Both the position numbers and the translations under genes were made by a program. 64,000 bases of DNA from the NCBI GenBank assembly GCA_030159075.1, contig BROG01000112.1, positions 1,263,501 to 1,327,500 on the forward strand, read 5' to 3'. The stretch comes from Atrina japonica. Its lineage: Eukaryota; Mollusca; Bivalvia; Pterioida; Pinnidae. Below the pieces are notes generated by a model. The model worked only from the letters and a program-made list of their open reading frames with translations, made no database searches and was not told where the DNA came from. Of this stretch, positions 60,604 through 64,000 are shown in pieces; position 1 is the stretch's first letter; every line of letters starts with the position of its first letter.

Positions 60604-61368
60604 TTAGTAGATATAGAGCACTTGCATTCTAAGTGCATTATACAAAACTGAACAGCCTGGGATGACTTTTTGTTCATCAGGACAATCAATTGTTATTGTC
60701 TTAGAATTGTAAACTAAGACAGATGTTGTTGATAACTGAATGATGGTAGACTGTAACAGGTTAGGGACAAATCTGAAGTTACAATGTGCCTTGATTGTTT
60801 TGATATTATTATTGAAAAGTGCTATAGGACAGTTAGAGACTGTCATGGGAGTCAAAGGAAGATTGATGTCACACATCATTACTGGACCATGTGCACAATT
60901 CTGCATATCAGCTGATGATAGAGTGACAAAATGATCATGATGTGCAGTGATTGCTAAAAATTCAGGCATGTCAAGCAATTTTGTACCATGGGAAGAAGTT
61001 GAATTAATTGGAACAGGCAAAGTGTATATCTTGTACAGCTGTAAAGGTTTCTGTTGAGTGGATATTGGGAATTTAACAGAAATATAAATGTGTCCCCCAC
61101 TACGAGCATACAAGTATTTAGCATGAGAGTAATAATAAGCTGAATCCTTATGTGTTAAGTAGAAACCCTTATGTGTCTTCTTTAGTAGTTTTGATATACC
61201 ACTTAGTACTTTCTTTAGTTTTGATTTTGGTATCAATAAGGGAGATAAGTTTCCTTCAACTAAGCTGAGAAATGCAGATTGTAAATTATCTAAATTACTG
61301 CGCAAAATATTTGCTTCATTTATTTGTTGAACTAAAACTGAAGAGAATTTAGTAAAGGACTGTTCCAT
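60604..61368 (-). pseudogene. env: env-like fragment, ectodomain part
   Basis: A 254-residue minus-strand frame. It starts with a helical, heptad-like stretch (FSSVLVQQINEANILRSNL) and continues with scattered cysteines (NCAHGPVMMCDINL, SNCPIALF, AHCNFRF, IDCPDEQKVIPGC), the pattern of a disulphide-bonded glycoprotein of the gypsy env/baculovirus F type. The frame is separated by breaks from the 5' part (61369-62051) and from the membrane part. The identity is inferred from position behind integrase and general character; I cannot verify it by alignment. Confidence 0.6.
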
Positions 61369-61659
61369 TTGAGAAAGTTTTTCTGAAAAAAGTATTTACA
61401 AGCTGATTAATTGTTTCTGTATTTTGACGAATTCCGTTTAAAAGATTAGTTGTTCTCTTATCCATAATGGAAATGAAGGAAGGACACATGTGACTCATAT
61501 TGTTCCATGGCTGAAGCAAATTTCTCAGTTCGGGTGTTTAACGCATTTATATATGATTTGCTAATAGTTGAACATCATCGACTGTGGCAGTTCCAAATAA
61601 AACCTCTGGCTAAAGTTCCGATAAAGGGTAATAATGCTCTTGATTTCCTATTAGATTGT
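61369..61659 (-). pseudogene. env: env-like segment with several frame breaks, cleavage and fusion-peptide-like region
   Basis: No frame is open throughout. In one frame at about 61580-61660 the minus strand shows a basic RKSR followed by a hydrophobic PFIG-type stretch, the arrangement of a protease cleavage site and fusion peptide in gypsy-type env. The next coding-like stretch is in another frame, and a stop lies at about 61550. At least two shifts or stops therefore disable this copy here. Confidence 0.55.
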
Positions 61660-62051
61660 TTAGTTGAAGGAAAATTTGTTTGGGGAATTAAAGACTTTTA
61701 TAGTGCTAACTACATGGGTAGCATGACTCTTTGACTCTACATGTAAGGCATGAAAAACACTTAGAAGGTCATTGAAGGCATAACAATAAGATGAATTTGT
61801 TGTGCAACGAGGTACCTTAGCTGAGAATTGATAACGACCTGTAAATGGCAAACGGATATGAAATGTATGGGTCCAGTATTCCTGGGACAAAACCAACTTT
61901 GTATCTGGCTTGAAAATCACACCATAGTTAATGCGTTGAATACTATCCTCTGAGGCTTTTAACTCTATGTGGGAGTTAGAGGCAACTGTAACCGGTACAT
62001 TTGTAAGCATGGCTAGGAGAGGCACGAGTAAGTAGATGGACTGGTAAAACC
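61660..62051 (-). pseudogene. env: env-like fragment, N-terminal part with signal-like peptide
   Basis: A minus-strand frame that begins with a hydrophobic, signal-peptide-like stretch (YQSIYLLVPLLAMLTNVPV) and contains KVPRCTTNSSYCYAF with an N-glycosylation site. There is no ATG before it. Instead a strong 3' splice site (TTTTTTTTTCTTTTGGCTTTTCTAG) ends at 62052. This fits an env that is translated from a spliced subgenomic RNA and takes its start codon from an upstream exon, as known for gypsy. The frame ends at 61660 and the protein character continues in a shifted frame. Confidence 0.6.
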
Positions 62052-62053
62052 CT

Positions 62054-62078
62054 AGAAAAGCCAAAAGAAAAAAAAAAT
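62054..62078 (-). other. Candidate env splice acceptor (pyrimidine tract)
   Basis: The minus strand has a T/C-rich run of about 20 bases ending CTTTTCTAG, with the AG at 62052-62053, immediately before the env-like frame. Confidence 0.5.
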
Positions 62079-62915
62079 TTAGATATGATAAATGTCAGTG
62101 ATTGAGAGGTTGATCAGACCTAACAATCTAGCACTATGTAACACAGAGTATACTGTAGGGGTGACAATATCACATCAATTTACCTATCATCAATTTCTTT
62201 ATTTTGAAAACAAGCCAATAGAGCCAAAATACTGATTTAAGCTTGGTTGACCTAATTCCATTTTTTTTCTACAAAACTCTATAATATCCTCTGCTAAGAA
62301 GGCTAAGCGTACATGTATATATATCTTACTGCTGTTGCCTTAACTTTAGAACTATTAGCCATTAACAGTGACAAGCACAATACATGTAACTACTATGTGT
62401 TAGATTTAACCCTTTTATTATTAAGTTATTGTTTTAATATCACTCATATATGATATACATGATGTTTTACTATGATGTCATGCATTTATCAAATATTTTG
62501 TTTCTCATTCATACTTACATTTATATCTTATTCATTTGACTTTAATCTGTTTTTTTTTTAATTTTTTTGTGACATGGAACTCGGTTAACTGATATTCTAA
62601 TCTTTAACCCTTGCTCAATAATGCTGAGTTTTATATCTGAATTTGAATCAACTGTTGATTGATTTGTTTTAGATATCAATGCATCTATATTTTTTTTTCA
62701 TTAATCCTTGTTTTTATAACAACATGGAATTTGGTTAACTGATTTTTCTATATCTTTAACCATTTCTTGAAAATGTTTACTTCACATTTTTTTATTATTA
62801 TTATTCTCATTATTAATTATTGTCTTAGGTATTCATAGAACACATTTTTGTATTTGTTGGGCTTTTTTATGCCTGTCTAATGCTTATCTTGTTCTTTTTT
62901 TTATTATTATAATTA
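62079..62915 (-). other. Spacer between integrase and env
   Basis: About 840 bp of AT-rich DNA without long frames. Other Gypsy-type elements with env usually have pol and env close together, so the length is notable. GGAATTTGGTTAACTGAT-like phrases occur twice (62577-62600, 62726-62745). Confidence 0.4.
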
Positions 62916-64000
62916 TCATGACTCTAGATTGGGTTTTGCCATACAGGTTTTTCTTCTTTTTCCTGTTTTAGTAAACTTTCTATTGATTTCAGATAGTAAC
63001 TCCTGACTAAAACTTTCATCAGGTTCCCAAGTTCTCTCTCCATTCTCCCAGACTACACGTATTAGTCTTTTTCCATTCTTAAATTTTGCTGAAGGGATAC
63101 TTTTAATGTCCCATGTTTTTTCTTTTGAGTTTTGATCATTTTTTCTATCAATGTCATCTGAGATTTGGGTTGGTACTGGGACTTGTTCATCAGGTGGGAT
63201 GTCATGTTGAGTATTGCTAGGAGTGTCAGGGGCAGGTAAGGTCTGTGTGTTTTTGTGAGAATCCTGTTGTGACGCAGAGCTAGTTGTATTATTTGGCTGC
63301 TTAGTCTGAGTGTTTTCAGGATGGAGATGAGATCTGTGTTCCTCAGGGTAATAATAATGTTTCAAATGAATAGCATTGACTAAGGATGGGTGTAACTTGT
63401 TATCAGATATTCTCCTTAACTGATAGGTGTAATTTGGACCCAATCTAACAATGCGGTATGGACCATGTGCTTTGTCATGAAGTTTGGCTGATAATCCTTT
63501 GGGTACATTGTGCACAGCCATAAGCACAGAGTCTCCTAACTTAAAATTTGGAATTTTGGCTGTTTTGTCAAATTTTTCTTTGTTTTTCTGTTGGTGATAT
63601 GCCAAGTTTTCTTTTGCAATTTTGTGGTAAATTTTAAGATTTGTCATGAACTGTTGCATGTATAATTTTGCATCCCGGGCCATGTTGTCTTTAGGTTGCA
63701 ATTCTATATCAAATGGCAACCTCATTTCTTGGCCAAACATCATGAAAAAGGGAGAAAACTCTGTAGAATTTGCTGAAATTGATTTTCTAAATGACATCAT
63801 GATACCTGCTAGAAAAGAAGGCCATTTTTGTTGGTCTTGATTACAATATGCCCGCAATGATTGTGCAATTACACTGTTTTGTCTTTCTACTAAACCGTTA
63901 GTGTTGGGATGATATGCACTAGTATGGTACTGAGATATGTCAAAAATTTCACAAAGAGCATTGATCACTTTAGACATAAAATTCCTACCACGGTCTGAGA
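62916..64000 (-). CDS. pol: Gypsy-type pol, C-terminal integrase (partial, runs off the window)
   Basis: Minus-strand frame ending at 62916 and open to the window edge at 64000, so the N-terminus is missing. At the edge it reads SDRGRNFMSKV. Counting from that Asp, 35 residues separate it from the Glu of NGLVERQNS, the D-35-E spacing of retroviral-type integrase. After the core come KLGDSVLMAVHN and HGPYRIVRLGPNYTYQLRR, a GPY/F module, then a polar linker. The last domain, KFKNGKRLIRVVWENGERTWEP, is chromodomain-like. Integrase inserts element DNA into the host genome in the nucleus. No frame break was seen in this part. Confidence 0.93.
   Translation of the reverse strand, partial: SDRGRNFMSKVINALCEIFDISQYHTSAYHPNTNGLVERQNSVIAQSLRAYCNQDQQKWPSFLAGIMMSFRKSISANSTEFSPFFMMFGQEMRLPFDIELQPKDNMARDAKLYMQQFMTNLKIYHKIAKENLAYHQQKNKEKFDKTAKIPNFKLGDSVLMAVHNVPKGLSAKLHDKAHGPYRIVRLGPNYTYQLRRISDNKLHPSLVNAIHLKHYYYPEEHRSHLHPENTQTKQPNNTTSSASQQDSHKNTQTLPAPDTPSNTQHDIPPDEQVPVPTQISDDIDRKNDQNSKEKTWDIKSIPSAKFKNGKRLIRVVWENGERTWEPDESFSQELLSEINRKFTKTGKRRKTCMAKPNLES

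Noticed and set aside
61507..61734. 75-codon plus-strand frame in the env region
   Set aside because: It is the antisense shadow of the minus-strand env-like sequence. The plus frames at 60139, 60740 and 63646 are rejected for the same reason.
59207..64000. A complete retroviral provirus
   Set aside because: Only the 3' half is in the window, no 5' LTR, gag or RT is visible, and the env part is broken; only a partial Gypsy-type element is claimed.

Overview
The window is eukaryotic nuclear DNA: AT-rich and gene-poor, with spliced exons, a Pol III tRNA gene, many microsatellites and minisatellites, and a dense layer of small transposons. The animal-type RASSF7/8 gene, the frequent TACATGTA-like words, the tRNA-derived SINEs and the very many short inverted-repeat elements suggest a marine invertebrate, most likely a mollusc such as a bivalve. 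That assignment is an inference; no marker gene in the window fixes the species.

Layout. From 1 to about 30.3 kb there is no convincing coding gene. This part holds dispersed MITEs, two tRNA-derived SINE families, minisatellites (39-bp units at 4.1 kb, a complex array at 11.6-12.7 kb, 27-bp units at 18 kb), long (TC)n and (TG)n tracts and a 308-bp tandem duplication at 20.7-21.3 kb. It may be the upstream region or a long 5'-UTR intron of the next gene. From 30.3 to 42.7 kb on the plus strand lies the one clear protein-coding gene, a RASSF8/RASSF7-like scaffold protein. Three coding exons join in frame to predict 726 residues: an N-terminal Ras-association domain, a long disordered Asn/Gln/Ser-rich linker, a coiled coil and a short C-terminal tail. 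Its first coding intron holds a 1.1-kb array of 52-bp units and two copies of a roughly 460-bp inverted-repeat element. Its second intron holds a cluster of pogo/Tigger-like MITEs.

From 42.7 to 54.8 kb there are the 3' flank, a 1.5-kb tract almost free of G on the plus strand (46.1-47.6 kb), nested MITEs, SINEs and an intact tRNA-Ile(AAT) gene on the minus strand. From 54.86 to 56.25 kb lies a broken LINE reverse transcriptase, split by a SINE that has target-site duplications and cut at its 3' end by a hAT-like MITE. From about 57.3 kb to the window edge, on the minus strand, is the 3' half of a large Ty3/Gypsy-type element. It carries the end of integrase (D-35-E, GPY/F, chromodomain-like tail), then an env-like reading frame broken by frameshifts, a polypurine tract and a candidate 3' LTR. 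The 5' half lies beyond the window.

The most interesting material is the repeat biology: two related TTAA-flanked miniature families (about 90 and about 210 bp) with many copies, several nested insertions whose order can be read from the sequence, and an errantivirus-like element that combines a chromodomain-like integrase tail with env.
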